Part shown: piece by piece, positions 52,719 to 61,340 of the stretch
How the letters are laid out: each line of letters opens with the position of its first letter
Numbering within the stretch: the first letter of the stretch is position 1
Origin: Acidobacteriota bacterium
GTDB taxonomy: Bacteria > Acidobacteriota > Vicinamibacteria > Vicinamibacterales > Fen-181
Reading direction: 5' to 3'
Length of the DNA stretch: 64,000 bases
NCBI GenBank assembly: GCA_003170135.1
Contig: PMZR01000053.1
Location: 106,770-170,769, forward strand
Notes under the pieces: generated by a model
Told to the model about the DNA's origin: nothing
The model's input: only the letters and a program-made list of their open reading frames with translations
The model's database searches: none
Program-made: the position numbers and the translations under genes

Positions 52719-53384
52719 ATGAAAGTGTTGACCGTTGTTGCCGTGCTCAGCCTGACCCTTCTGACCGTTCCGGCCATCGCGCAGCAGAAACCGCCGGCCA
52801 CGCCGCCGCCCGCGGCCCAGAAACCGGCGACACCGCCGCCGGCCGCGCAGTCGCAGCCGCCCGCGCCCTTTCCGGAGGGCGCCAAGATCGCCTACGTCTC
52901 GCTCCAGCAGGTCGCCGGCGATTCGAGGGACGGCAAGGCGGCGCGCACCCAGATGGAGGCCCTGCAGGCGAAGAAGGTGAAGGAGCTCGACGACAAGCGC
53001 AAGCAGATCGAAGCCATGCAGACGCTGTTGCAGTCGCCGACGCTCGCCGAGGACAAGCGCCTCGGGCTCTCGAAGGACGTCGATCGCGGGAACACCGAAC
53101 TGCAGCGGATGCAGCAGGACGCCCAGGCGGAGATCACCGAGCTGGAAACCGAGCTGATGAACCAGTTCCAGCGCAAGCTCGCCCCGCTCGCCCAGCAGCT
53201 GGCCAAGGAAAAAGGGCTGCAGATGATCCTCATCGCCAACCCCCAGACGATGTACTGGGCCGAGCCTGGCCTCGATTTGAGCGCGGAGCTCACGCGGCGT
53301 CTCGACCTAACGGCGCCCGCCACCACCGCGAAGCCGCCGGTTCCGGATTCGCGTGTTCCGCCGGCGCCCGCGTCGCCGAAGTAG
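52719..53384 (+). CDS. OmpH/Skp-like periplasmic chaperone, copy 1
   Basis: Skp-type chaperone holding unfolded OMPs for BamA. 221 aa from ATG 52719 (AAAGGGA upstream). Signal peptide MKVLTVVAVLSLTLLTVPAI, a Pro/Ala linker with repeated PPPAAQKPATPPPAAQ, then the OmpH strand AKIAYVSLQQVAGDSRDGKA. Two long charged coiled-coil arms follow (KVKELDDKRKQIEAM; ELQRMQQDAQAEITELETEL), then a closing strand. Downstream of bamA as in many genomes. Confidence 0.9.
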   Translation: MKVLTVVAVLSLTLLTVPAIAQQKPPATPPPAAQKPATPPPAAQSQPPAPFPEGAKIAYVSLQQVAGDSRDGKAARTQMEALQAKKVKELDDKRKQIEAMQTLLQSPTLAEDKRLGLSKDVDRGNTELQRMQQDAQAEITELETELMNQFQRKLAPLAQQLAKEKGLQMILIANPQTMYWAEPGLDLSAELTRRLDLTAPATTAKPPVPDSRVPPAPASPK

Positions 53385-53426
53385 CCCGTCTTCGTTTGCC
53401 ATTATTCGACGAAAGGGACAGCACCG

Positions 53427-54113
53427 ATGAAAGCGTTCACCGTTGTTTCCGCACTCAGCTTTGCGCTCCTGACCGTTCCGGCCATCGCCCAGCAGAAGCC
53501 ACCGGTCCAGAAGCCGCCGGCCACGTCGCCCGCGCAGCCGGCGCTGCAGAAGCCCGCGCCGCCCAAGCCGATCGCGCCCCCCGCGGCGCAGTCGCAGCCG
53601 GCAAGGCCGTTTCCCGAAGGCGCGAAGATCGCGTTCTTCTCCCTGAACGACGTCGCCCAGGGCTCCAAGGCGGGCCAGGCCGCCGCCGCGCAGATCAAGG
53701 CATTGCAGGAGAAGAAGGTCAAGGAGATCGACGACAAGCAGAAGCAGATCGCGACCAACCAGACGCTGCTGCAGTCGCCGACGCTGGCCGAGGACAGGCG
53801 GGCCGCGCTTTCGAAGGAGATTGACCGGGCGAACCTCGACCTGCAGCGCCTGCAGCAGGATGCGCAACAGGAAATGACGGACCTGCAAAACGAGTTGCAG
53901 CGCTCCTTCGCGGTCCGGGTGAACCCGATCGTCCAGCAGTTGGCGACCGAGAAGGGGCTGCAGCTCCTTTTCAGCCGCGAGGAATCGGGGTTGTACTGGT
54001 CCGATTCCGGGCTGGACCTCAGCGCCGAGATCACCAGGCGCCTCGACGCGGCCGCTCCGAAGCCGCCCGCGCCCGACGTGCCCGCGCCTCAACCGCCGGC
54101 GCCGAAAAAGTAG
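53427..54113 (+). CDS. OmpH/Skp-like periplasmic chaperone, copy 2
   Basis: 228 aa, a clear tandem duplicate of the preceding gene. It has the same signal peptide type, the same Pro/Gln linker, AKIAFFSLNDVAQGSKAGQA, and the same arm sequence including QTLLQSPTLAEDRR. Even the upstream leader TTCGACGAAAGGGA is shared, showing that the duplication included the ribosome site. It stands where many genomes have lpxD. Confidence 0.9.
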   Translation: MKAFTVVSALSFALLTVPAIAQQKPPVQKPPATSPAQPALQKPAPPKPIAPPAAQSQPARPFPEGAKIAFFSLNDVAQGSKAGQAAAAQIKALQEKKVKEIDDKQKQIATNQTLLQSPTLAEDRRAALSKEIDRANLDLQRLQQDAQQEMTDLQNELQRSFAVRVNPIVQQLATEKGLQLLFSREESGLYWSDSGLDLSAEITRRLDAAAPKPPAPDVPAPQPPAPKK

Positions 54114-54187
54114 TCCGGGTTCCTGTCGCGCCGCCCGGGCACCGCGACGCATGCGTCGCTCCCATCCGGGTGCTATGATAGGCGGCC

Positions 54188-54264
54188 TTGCGAAGTCTGA
54201 CGTCCGAAGCCCGGCGTCCGAAGTCCGATGTCGGCTTCGGATGCCCGGCCTCGGAGGCCGAAGA
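54188..54264 (+). repeat. 7-nt-period array upstream of fabZ-lpxA
   Basis: TTGCGAA, GTCTGAC, GTCCGAA, GCCCGGC, GTCCGAA, GTCCGAT, GTCGGCT, then inverted-type TCGGATG, CCCGGCC, TCGGAGG, CCGAAGA. Forward units are followed by reverse units. It lies in the leader of the fusion gene, 17 bp before the chosen GTG. Confidence 0.8.
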
Positions 54265-54280
54265 AGCGCCCTCAGGACCC

Positions 54281-55543
54281 GTGACCGCTGTGTCCACCAA
54301 CTTCCCTGATCTTCTCGACCGCCTGTGCTTCCGGTATCCCTCCTCTCTGGTTGACGCCATTGTCGAACACGAGCCCGGCCGCCGGCTCGTCGCCGTCAGG
54401 AACGTCACCGGGAACGAGGACTTCTTTCCCGGGCATTTTCCCGGCGCGCCGGTGATGCCAGGCGTGTTGATGATCGAGACCTTCGCGCAGAGCGCGGCGC
54501 TGCTGCTGCTCGATCCGCTGGCGGGCGCACCCCACGCGAGCGTCTACCTGCGCGGCGTGGACGACGCGAAGTTCCGCCGGCAGGTGGTGCCGGGCGACCA
54601 GGTGCGCTTCGAGGTCACCCGCGACCGGTCGCGCCGGCCGATCGAACGCATCCGCGCCATTGCGTCGGTGGACGACCAGGTGGTGGCCGAAGCGCACCTG
54701 CTGCTGGTCGTCGTGCCCGACCGCGTACGGATCGATCCGACGGCGAAGGTGCATCCCGCGGCCCAGATCGGCGACGGAACCGTCGTCGGGCCGAACGTCA
54801 CGATCGGCGAGCACGTGCGCATCGGGCGCGACTGCGAGATTGGCGCCTCGTGCGTCATCGACGGCTGGACCGAGATCGGCGACGCGAACCAGGTGTCACC
54901 GTTCGTCTCCGTCGGCCTCGCGCCGCAGGACCTGAAATATCACGGCGAGTGCACGCGCCTCTCGATCGGCAGCCACAACATCCTGCGCGAGTTCGTCACC
55001 ATCCACCGGGGGACGGCGGGCGGCGGCGGCCTCACGACGATCGGCGATCGCAATCTCTTCATGGCCTACTCGCACGTGGCGCACGACTGCCACGTGGGGA
55101 ACGACACGATCTTCGGCAACGGCGCGACGCTCGGCGGCCACGTGCACGTCGAGGACTTCGCGACCGTCAGCGCGATGTCGGGGGTGCACCAGTTCTGCCG
55201 GGTCGGCCGACACGCGTTCATCGGCGCCGCCTCGGCCGTGACCCGGGATGCCCTCCCGTTCGCCCGCACCGTCGGGAACCGGGCGCGCATCTACGGCCTG
55301 AACGTGATCGGCCTGGTACGTCGCGGCATGGCGCCGGATGTCGTCAGCAAGCTGCGGCACGCGTATCGCTACCTGCTGGTCTCGAAGTTGAACACCTCGC
55401 GCGCGCTCCGGACCATCGAAGAGGATCCGACGCTCGCGTGTCCCGAAGTGCAGTACCTGGTAGAGTTCATCCGGACGGCCAAGCGAGGCGTCATCCTCCG
55501 CCGCGCCAGCCGGAAGCCGGACGACGTGGTGGCGGAGGACTGA
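54281..55543 (+). CDS. fused 3-hydroxyacyl-ACP dehydratase (FabZ) and UDP-GlcNAc acyltransferase (LpxA)
   Basis: 420 aa from GTG 54281; a longer frame reaches 54188 but would translate the repeat array. Residues 1-150 are a FabZ hot-dog domain with catalytic H52 ([19 protein letters not shown]) and E66. Residues about 155-420 are LpxA: hexapeptide repeats ([20 protein letters not shown]), [13 protein letters not shown], catalytic H268 in [12 protein letters not shown], and the helical C-terminus. One protein thus combines consumption of 3-hydroxyacyl-ACP for fatty acid synthesis with its use for lipid A. Confidence 0.92.
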   Translation: MTAVSTNFPDLLDRLCFRYPSSLVDAIVEHEPGRRLVAVRNVTGNEDFFPGHFPGAPVMPGVLMIETFAQSAALLLLDPLAGAPHASVYLRGVDDAKFRRQVVPGDQVRFEVTRDRSRRPIERIRAIASVDDQVVAEAHLLLVVVPDRVRIDPTAKVHPAAQIGDGTVVGPNVTIGEHVRIGRDCEIGASCVIDGWTEIGDANQVSPFVSVGLAPQDLKYHGECTRLSIGSHNILREFVTIHRGTAGGGGLTTIGDRNLFMAYSHVAHDCHVGNDTIFGNGATLGGHVHVEDFATVSAMSGVHQFCRVGRHAFIGAASAVTRDALPFARTVGNRARIYGLNVIGLVRRGMAPDVVSKLRHAYRYLLVSKLNTSRALRTIEEDPTLACPEVQYLVEFIRTAKRGVILRRASRKPDDVVAED

Positions 55544-55553
55544 GAATCACATC

Positions 55554-55630
55554 GTCCGAAGTCCGAAGTCCGAGGTCCGAAGTCGACACCGGACACCGGA
55601 CTCCGGACTCCGGACCCCGGACTCCGGACG
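55554..55630. repeat. 7-nt-period array with orientation switch between lpxA and lpxI
   Basis: Eleven exact heptads: GTCCGAA, GTCCGAA, GTCCGAG, GTCCGAA, GTCGACA, then CCGGACA, CCGGACT, CCGGACT, CCGGACC, CCGGACT, CCGGACG. The first half is the forward unit, the second half its reverse complement type, so the transcript folds into a long hairpin. It begins 10 bp after the lpxA stop and ends 13 bp before lpxI. CCGGACGACGTGG occurs both at 55517 and at 55624. Confidence 0.93.
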
Positions 55631-55643
55631 ACGTGGATCACCT

Positions 55644-56465
55644 ATGCGCCTGGGCCTCATCGCCGGCAACGGCCGATTCCCGTTCCTCGTGCTCGACGCC
55701 GCGCGGCACCTGGGTCACGACGTGGTCGTGATTGCCGTGAAGGAAGAGGCGTCGCCGGATCTCGAGGCGGCCGCGGCCCGCGAACCGTGCGCGACGGTCC
55801 ACCGCGTCTCGCTCGGGCAGCTGGGCAAGTGCATCGAGATCCTGCAGCAGGCCGACGTCACGCAAGCGGTGATGGCCGGCCAGGTGAAGCACGTCAAGCT
55901 GTTCGCCGGCATCCTGCCCGATCGACTCCTGCTCTCCGTGCTCCTCCGGTTGCGGGCCCGGAACACGGACTCGTTGATCGCCGGCGTTGCCGACGTGCTG
56001 CGGCAGCACGGCATCGAACTGCTCGATTCCACGGCGTTCCTGGCCCCGCTGCTCGCCCGGCCGGGCGTCCTCACCCGGCGCGCGCCGACCGCCGACGAAC
56101 TGGACGATTTCGCGTTTGGCTACGGGATGGCGGACGCCATCGCGGGGCTCGACGTCGGTCAGACGATCGTGGTCCGGGACCGCGCGGTGGTCGCGGTCGA
56201 AGCGATGGAAGGGACCGACGAAGTGATCGCCCGCGCCGGCCGGCTTGCCGGTCCGGGCACGCGCATCGTCAAGGTGGCCAAGCCGGAGCAGGACATGCGG
56301 TTCGACGTGCCGGTCATCGGCCGGCAGACCATCGAGGCCATGCGCGCGGCCGGGGCGAGCGCGCTGTCGGTCGATGCGGCGAAGACGTTGTTCGTGGACG
56401 GGGATGACATCCTGCGCGCCGCCGACGCCGCCGGGATCGCCATTGTGGGACGCGTAACGACATGA
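55644..56465 (+). CDS. lpxI: UDP-2,3-diacylglucosamine pyrophosphatase LpxI
   Basis: Lipid A pathway step replacing LpxH. 273 aa: N-terminal domain [20 protein letters not shown], central [15 protein letters not shown], and C-terminal catalytic domain with [16 protein letters not shown] and [14 protein letters not shown]. These are LpxI (DUF1009) signatures. Overlaps the oxidoreductase gene by ATGA. Confidence 0.95.
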   Translation: MRLGLIAGNGRFPFLVLDAARHLGHDVVVIAVKEEASPDLEAAAAREPCATVHRVSLGQLGKCIEILQQADVTQAVMAGQVKHVKLFAGILPDRLLLSVLLRLRARNTDSLIAGVADVLRQHGIELLDSTAFLAPLLARPGVLTRRAPTADELDDFAFGYGMADAIAGLDVGQTIVVRDRAVVAVEAMEGTDEVIARAGRLAGPGTRIVKVAKPEQDMRFDVPVIGRQTIEAMRAAGASALSVDAAKTLFVDGDDILRAADAAGIAIVGRVTT

Positions 56466-57391
56466 CGAGCGCAAAACTGCGGGTGGGTGTCATCGGCGTG
56501 GGCCATCTGGGGCGCCATCACGCGCGGATCCTCTCGAATCTCGAGAACGTGCACCTGGTCGCGGTCGCCGACATCAAACGCGATCGGGCCGAGCAGGTGG
56601 GCGGCCCGCTCGGTGCGCGGGCCACCGGCGACTATCTCGACCTCATCGGGCAGGTGGATGCCGTGACGATCGCGGTGCCCACCGAGGCCCACGGGGAGGT
56701 CGCGTTACCGTTCCTGCAACGCGGCATCCCCGTGCTGGTCGAGAAGCCGCTCGCACGGACGCTGGCCGAGGCCGATCGGATGATTGCGGCGGCCTGTGCC
56801 TCGGGCACGACGCTCGCCGTCGGACACACCGAGCGGCACAATCCGGCCGTGCGCGCCGCCAGCACGGTCATCACCCAGCCGCGGTTCATCGAGGTCCATC
56901 GCCTGGGCACGTTCCCGGAGCGCAGCCTCGATATCGACGTCGTGTTCGACCTGATGATCCACGACCTCGACATCGTCCTCTCGCTCGTGCACTCCGAGGT
57001 GGAGGCGATCGACGCGGTCGGAGTGCCCGTGCTCACCGATCGGGTGGACATCGCCAACGCCCGCCTGCGGTTTGCCGACGGCTGCATCGCCAACCTCACC
57101 GCCAGCCGCATCAGCCGCGATCGCGTGCGTAAAATCCGGTTCTTCCAGCCCGACGCGTACGTCTCGATCGACTACGCCGAGCAGGAGGTGGAAGTGTACC
57201 GGCTCGTGCGCGGCGACGGCCCGCGGCCCGACATCCAGGGTGGCCCGCTGGCGGTCGAGCGCGAAGAGCCGCTGCGGCGCGAGATGCTCGACTTCGTCGC
57301 GTCGGTTCGCACCGGCGCCGAGCCGGCGGTCACCGGTCAGCAGGGACGCCGCGCCCTGGCCATTGCCACCCGCATCGTCGAAAAGATGTAA
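56462..57391 (+). CDS. Gfo/Idh/MocA-family NAD(P)-dependent oxidoreductase, possibly GnnA-like
   Basis: 309 aa. Rossmann start [19 protein letters not shown], dinucleotide-binding acidic residue in VAVADIKRD, and the family motif [12 protein letters not shown]. Coupled to lpxI by ATGA and in the lpxA neighbourhood. In Acidithiobacillus and Leptospira a member of this family, GnnA, oxidises UDP-GlcNAc at C3 for amide-linked lipid A. The partner aminotransferase GnnB is not visible here, so that role is a hypothesis. Confidence 0.85.
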   Translation: MTSAKLRVGVIGVGHLGRHHARILSNLENVHLVAVADIKRDRAEQVGGPLGARATGDYLDLIGQVDAVTIAVPTEAHGEVALPFLQRGIPVLVEKPLARTLAEADRMIAAACASGTTLAVGHTERHNPAVRAASTVITQPRFIEVHRLGTFPERSLDIDVVFDLMIHDLDIVLSLVHSEVEAIDAVGVPVLTDRVDIANARLRFADGCIANLTASRISRDRVRKIRFFQPDAYVSIDYAEQEVEVYRLVRGDGPRPDIQGGPLAVEREEPLRREMLDFVASVRTGAEPAVTGQQGRRALAIATRIVEKM

Positions 57392-57597
57392 GTTATTGGA
57401 AAAGCTTGAGTTAGTGCGGTTGATGCCTCGGGTGTCCCTCGCGAGGCAAGCCCCAACCGCCAGCGCCAGCGGAGGACAGCCGGGGAGGCCGACGGGGACA
57501 TCTCGGCAGGAGAAGAACGCGCGCAGCGTCTACAGGTGAGCAGAGCGCCTTGGAACGCTTAGTGCACAGGTTCAACCGGTCCACACTGGGCCGATGG

Positions 57598-57603
57598 TAT
57601 AAT
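57598..57603 (+). promoter_or_regulatory. candidate -10 box of the TonB-like gene
   Basis: TATAAT 15 bp before the ATG at 57618. The -35 is unclear. The rest of the 226-bp gap after the oxidoreductase gene has a CCTCGCGAGG palindrome near 57437 and GC-rich dyads that I cannot match to a known riboswitch. Confidence 0.4.
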
Positions 57604-57617
57604 TCTGTAATCTTCTG

Positions 57618-58577
57618 ATGTACCTGAACTTCGAAGACAATCACCCCGATATAGTCCCAGTCGGTCACGCCCTGTCGTGGCGCGAGGTCTGGCTGCTCAC
57701 GCTCATCTTCCATGGGCTGGCCGTTCTACTCATCCTGGTCGCGCCGACGCTCGACAGCGGCCGTAACCTGCTCGCTCTGGAGCAGCAGCGCGAGCGAGAT
57801 TCGGCCCGATTCGTCTTCGTGCAGCCGCACCTCGACATGCCGGCCACCCGCCGCCTGTCGCCCCGCGCAGAGCCGTCGGACAAGGACCGCAACGCCCAGA
57901 CCATGGAGAGCGCGAAGGATCCCAAGAACTCGATGCCCTTCTCGCGGGGCAATTCGCCGGACCGCGTGGAGGAGTTGCGAACCGCGCCTCCACAGCCGGC
58001 CGGTCCGTCGCCGACAAACAAGCCCTCGAGTGGCCAGCCGGACGCCGGGTCGCCTCCGCCGGCCCTGTCGACCGGGTCGCTCACCTTGCCCGACCTTCGG
58101 GCCGGCAACGGGCGGGTGCCCGATGCGGCGGCCGATGCCGGGACGGGCGCGGGACGCGGCCTGCTGGGCAGCGCCATGCGCGACCTGCGCCAGATGGTGC
58201 AGCAGAACGCGTTCGACAACCAGGAGGGCAGCGGCGTCGGCGGCCCGTCGATTCAGTTCGACACCAAGGGGGTGGAATTCGGGCCGTGGCTCCGCCGCTT
58301 CATCGCCCAGATCAGACGCAACTGGCTGATTCCCTACGCGGCGATGGCGATGAAGGGCCACGTGGTGGTGACGTTCTACATTCACAAGGACGGCACGATC
58401 ACCGCTCTCACGGTGCCCGCCCCCTGCAATGTCGAAGCGTTCAACCGCGCGGCCTACAACGCCATGGCCTCATCGAATCCGACCTACCCGCTGCCGCCCG
58501 AGTACCCGGCCGACCGCGCGTTCTTCACGATCGTGTTCTACTACAACGAGATCCCGCCCGGCGGCGGGTCCCAATGA
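57618..58577 (+). CDS. TonB/TolA-like energy-transducing protein
   Basis: 319 aa. One N-terminal membrane helix (VWLLTLIFHGLAVLLILVAP), a disordered periplasmic linker rich in Pro, Ser and Gly, and a C-terminal TonB-type domain. The last shows RRNWLIPYAAMAMKGHVVVT and FNRAAYNAMASSNPTYPLPP, with the closing FFTIVFYYNE. No ExbB/ExbD genes are adjacent. Its stop overlaps a 25-residue membrane ORF by ATGA. Confidence 0.85.
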   Translation: MYLNFEDNHPDIVPVGHALSWREVWLLTLIFHGLAVLLILVAPTLDSGRNLLALEQQRERDSARFVFVQPHLDMPATRRLSPRAEPSDKDRNAQTMESAKDPKNSMPFSRGNSPDRVEELRTAPPQPAGPSPTNKPSSGQPDAGSPPPALSTGSLTLPDLRAGNGRVPDAAADAGTGAGRGLLGSAMRDLRQMVQQNAFDNQEGSGVGGPSIQFDTKGVEFGPWLRRFIAQIRRNWLIPYAAMAMKGHVVVTFYIHKDGTITALTVPAPCNVEAFNRAAYNAMASSNPTYPLPPEYPADRAFFTIVFYYNEIPPGGGSQ

Positions 58578-58651
58578 TCCGTTCGCAGCAACTCGGCCTG
58601 CTCGTGCTCCTGACGCTGCTCGTCGTCTACGTCGTCATCCGCCTGTCCTGA
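58574..58651 (+). CDS. 25-residue membrane peptide coupled to the TonB-like gene
   Basis: ATG 58574 in an ATGA overlap; stop TGA 58649-58651, five bases before the miaA GTG. The peptide starts MIRSQQLGLLVLLTLLVV and ends with a short basic tail ending RLS. It is a single helix with the same architecture and coupling as the ORF at 32582. Too short to recognise; translation is inferred from the overlap and the fully hydrophobic composition. Confidence 0.5.
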   Translation: MIRSQQLGLLVLLTLLVVYVVIRLS

Positions 58652-58656
58652 CCATC

Positions 58657-59685
58657 GTGACCACCGGCCAGGTTGACGCCTCGCCCCGCCTCGTCGCGAC
58701 ACCGCCGCGTTTGCGATGGGTGCTCGCCGTGCTCGGCCAGACCGCCACCGGCAAGAGTTCGCTGGCCCTCGCCCTGGCCGAGCGCTACGGTGGCGAGATC
58801 ATCAACTGCGATTCGACGGCCGTGTACCGTGGCTTCGACATCGGCACCGACAAGGTGCCGCTCGAGGCGCGCCGCGGTGTCCCGCATCACCTCATCGACA
58901 TCGTCGAACCCACCGGGGACTACACCGCCGCCCGGTACGCACGCGAGGCCTCGCAGACGATTGCCGAGGTGCACGGGCGAGGTCGGCTGCCGATCGTCGT
59001 GGGCGGCACCGGCTTCTACTACCGGGCCCTGACACGCGGCCTGTTTCCCGGCCCTGGCCGCGATGACCGGTTGCGCGATCGCCTGCGGGCGTGTGCCGCT
59101 CGGCATAGCGTCGGGTTCCTCCACCGTATGCTCGCCCGGCTCGACGCGCCGTCTGCGGTTCGCATCCAGCCACGCGACCAGGTGCGGCTCGTGCGCGCGC
59201 TGGAGGTCTACTTCCTGACCGGCCGGTCCCTGACCGATCATTTTGCCGCGACCGTCTCGCCGCTGGCCGGGTGGGACGTGGTGCCGGTGGCGCTCACGCT
59301 CTCCGCCGCCGACCTGGCGCCGCGCCTCGAACGTCGCGTGCACGATCAGTTCGAGCGCGGCCTGCTCGCCGAGATCCGCGGCCTGCTGGCGCGCGGCGTG
59401 CCGGAAACCGCGCACCCGTTCACGGGGCTCGTCTACCGGCAGGCGCTCGAGTTCCTGCACGGCGTTCGCGACGAGGCGGCCACGCGGGAGCTGATTGTTC
59501 GCGAGAACCGCCACTACGCGCGCCGCCAGTTGATCTGGTTCCGCAAAGAGCCTAATCTAATCTGGTTTCGCGGGTCCGGCGAATCGCCTGGTACCTTCGA
59601 GCAGGTCACGCGCGCGCTCGATGCGCACTTCGAGGCGCGGTCCCAGGTGCGACAGCCCGGGGTTCCCGACACGGGAACCGCGTAA
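58657..59685 (+). CDS. miaA: tRNA dimethylallyltransferase
   Basis: Adds dimethylallyl to A37 of tRNAs reading U-codons. 342 aa from GTG 58657, the first plausible start after the tiny ORF. P-loop GQTATGKSS at residues 27-35, INCDSTAVYRGFDIGTDK, VVGGTGFYYRALTRGLFPGP and the C-terminal YARRQLIWFRKEP. miaA-hfq is the classical order. Confidence 0.94.
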   Translation: MTTGQVDASPRLVATPPRLRWVLAVLGQTATGKSSLALALAERYGGEIINCDSTAVYRGFDIGTDKVPLEARRGVPHHLIDIVEPTGDYTAARYAREASQTIAEVHGRGRLPIVVGGTGFYYRALTRGLFPGPGRDDRLRDRLRACAARHSVGFLHRMLARLDAPSAVRIQPRDQVRLVRALEVYFLTGRSLTDHFAATVSPLAGWDVVPVALTLSAADLAPRLERRVHDQFERGLLAEIRGLLARGVPETAHPFTGLVYRQALEFLHGVRDEAATRELIVRENRHYARRQLIWFRKEPNLIWFRGSGESPGTFEQVTRALDAHFEARSQVRQPGVPDTGTA

Positions 59686-59755
59686 CGGGTGGGAGCGCGC
59701 CGGGTCGCCACCAGGCCGCGGTTGAATTATCCGTGTGCGCGGGAGACGCTCGCTG

Positions 59756-60007
59756 ATGCCGCAGACACCGGCGCCGGGCCAGCCGAACATCCAGGACGTA
59801 TTTCTCAACTACGCGCGACGCGAGCGACTGTCGGTCCGCATCCGGCTCATGGACGGCAGCGACTTCGAGGGGCGCATCAAGAATTTCGATCGCTTCGCGG
59901 TCATCGTCGAGCAGGAGGGCGCCGATCACATGATCTTCAAGCACGCGATCGCGACCATCCGGACGCCCCGCGCGATCGGCAATTACTTCTCGCACCACCA
60001 GAGTTGA
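59756..60007 (+). CDS. hfq: RNA chaperone Hfq
   Basis: 83 aa from ATG 59756, preceded by GGGAGACG; an in-frame upstream TTG/GTG extension is less likely. Sm1 (IQDVFLNYARRERLSVRIRL, MDGSDFEGRIKNFDRFAVIV) and Sm2 (FKHAIATI, the FKHA form of the KH motif) are complete. Hexameric ring for sRNA pairing. Directly after miaA. Confidence 0.95.
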   Translation: MPQTPAPGQPNIQDVFLNYARRERLSVRIRLMDGSDFEGRIKNFDRFAVIVEQEGADHMIFKHAIATIRTPRAIGNYFSHHQS

Positions 60008-60093
60008 TGGTCGATAGTCGATAGTCAATCGCTGACCTCAGCGGTCAACGATCACCTGTCAAACCATCAACTATCAACGATTAGCTATCGACG
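60003..60093. repeat. 7-nt-period array, AT-rich variant, between hfq and deoB
   Basis: Thirteen heptads beginning at the hfq stop: GTTGATG, GTCGATA, GTCGATA, GTCAATC, GCTGACC and so on to ATCAACT, ATCAACG, ATTAGCT, ATCGACG. The unit (GTCGATA) differs from the GTCCGAA arrays, but the period is the same and the end is again the reverse complement of the beginning (GTCGAT against ATCGAC). It leaves only six bases before deoB. Confidence 0.85.
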
Positions 60094-60099
60094 CTCGCG

Positions 60100-61281
60100 A
60101 TGCCTCCCACCCCCTTCACCCGCGCCCTCGTCATCGTGCTCGACAGCGTCGGGGTCGGTGAACTGTCCGACGCGGCGGCCTACGGCGACCGGGGTAGCAA
60201 CACGCTTGGGCACATCGCCGAGCGCGTGTCGCTTCAGATCCCGGAACTTATTCGACTGGGCATCTCGCGCATCCTTGCGCTGTCCGGCCTGCCGACCGCC
60301 GCGCAGCCGGCGGCCGCGTTCGGTCGCATGGCCGAGGCCGCGCCGGGCAAGGATTCGGTCACCGGGCACTGGGAGCTGATGGGGCTCGTCCTCGATCGCC
60401 CGTTCCCGCTCTTCCCCGAGGGGTTCCCGCCCGAGGTGATGCGCCCGTTCGAGGCGCACATCGGCCGTCGAACGCTCGGCAACAGGGCGGCGTCGGGCAC
60501 CGCGATCATCGAGGAACTCGGCGTCGAGCACCTTCGGACCGGGTATCCGATCGTCTACACGTCGGGCGACAGCGTCTTCCAGATCGCCGCTCACGAGGAC
60601 GTCATCCCGCCGGCCGAGTTGTACCGGGAATGCGAAGCGGCGTACCGGATCGTGGTCGAGGGCCTCGGCATGGGCCGCGTCATCGCGCGGCCGTTCGTCG
60701 GCACGCCGGGTGCCTTCACCCGCACGTCGAACCGCCGGGATTTTGCGATTCCACCTCCCGCCGACACGCTGCTCGACAAGGTGAAAGCGGCGGACCTGCC
60801 CGTCATCGGCATCGGCAAGATCGAGGATCTCTTCGCGGGCCACGGCGTGACCCGTGCCATCCACACCACGAGCGACGACGACGGGATGGACCAGGTGGAG
60901 CGGGCGCTCGAGGAGACCCGGGCGGGGCTGATCTTCGCCAACCTCGTGGACTTCGACGCGCAGTATGGGCACCGCAACAACGTCGGCGGCTACGCCGCGA
61001 ACCTCGAGCGCTTCGACGCCCGGCTCTCGGAACTGCTGCCGCGCCTGGCCCGGACCGATCTGCTCGTCATCACCGCCGATCACGGCAACGATCCGACGAC
61101 GCCGAGCACCGACCATTCGCGCGAGTACGTGCCGCTGCTGGTGACGGGCGCCGAGGTGCGTGGGGGCGTGGATCTCGGCGTGCGGCCGACGTTCGCGGAC
61201 CTGGGCCAGACCCTCGCGTCCGTGTTCGGCGTGGGCCCGATGGCCTTCGGCACGAGTTTCCTGGAAGCGATCTGTCGTTAG
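60100..61281 (+). CDS. deoB: phosphopentomutase
   Basis: Interconverts ribose-1- and ribose-5-phosphate for nucleoside use. 393 aa of the alkaline phosphatase fold. Metal sites: [20 protein letters not shown] at the start, [12 protein letters not shown], and at the end [20 protein letters not shown]. Fits with mtnP and dgt as nucleotide salvage genes in the window. Confidence 0.95.
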   Translation: MPPTPFTRALVIVLDSVGVGELSDAAAYGDRGSNTLGHIAERVSLQIPELIRLGISRILALSGLPTAAQPAAAFGRMAEAAPGKDSVTGHWELMGLVLDRPFPLFPEGFPPEVMRPFEAHIGRRTLGNRAASGTAIIEELGVEHLRTGYPIVYTSGDSVFQIAAHEDVIPPAELYRECEAAYRIVVEGLGMGRVIARPFVGTPGAFTRTSNRRDFAIPPPADTLLDKVKAADLPVIGIGKIEDLFAGHGVTRAIHTTSDDDGMDQVERALEETRAGLIFANLVDFDAQYGHRNNVGGYAANLERFDARLSELLPRLARTDLLVITADHGNDPTTPSTDHSREYVPLLVTGAEVRGGVDLGVRPTFADLGQTLASVFGVGPMAFGTSFLEAICR

Positions 61282-61301
61282 GCGTCGGGCCCGCGTGACA
61301 C

Positions 61302-61336
61302 GTCCGGAGCCCGGGGCCTGGAGCCCGGAGTCTGCA
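61302..61336. repeat. 7-nt-period array between deoB and dgt
   Basis: GTCCGGA, GCCCGGG, GCCTGGA, GCCCGGA, GTCTGCA: five heptads of the GTCCGGA type ending four bases before the dgt ATG, again occupying the ribosome-binding region. Confidence 0.85.
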
Positions 61337-61340
61337 TCCC

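Noticed and set aside
55517..55636. 13-bp direct repeat CCGGACGACGTGG as a target-site duplication of a transposon
   Set aside because: One copy is formed partly by the last heptad of the array itself, and other arrays lack matching flanks, so it is probably coincidental or mechanism-specific rather than a transposase footprint.
57392..57617. Riboswitch (cobalamin or cyclic-di-GMP type) in the gap before the TonB-like gene
   Set aside because: The GC-rich segment has dyads but I could not align any known conserved core; the downstream gene is also not a typical target.
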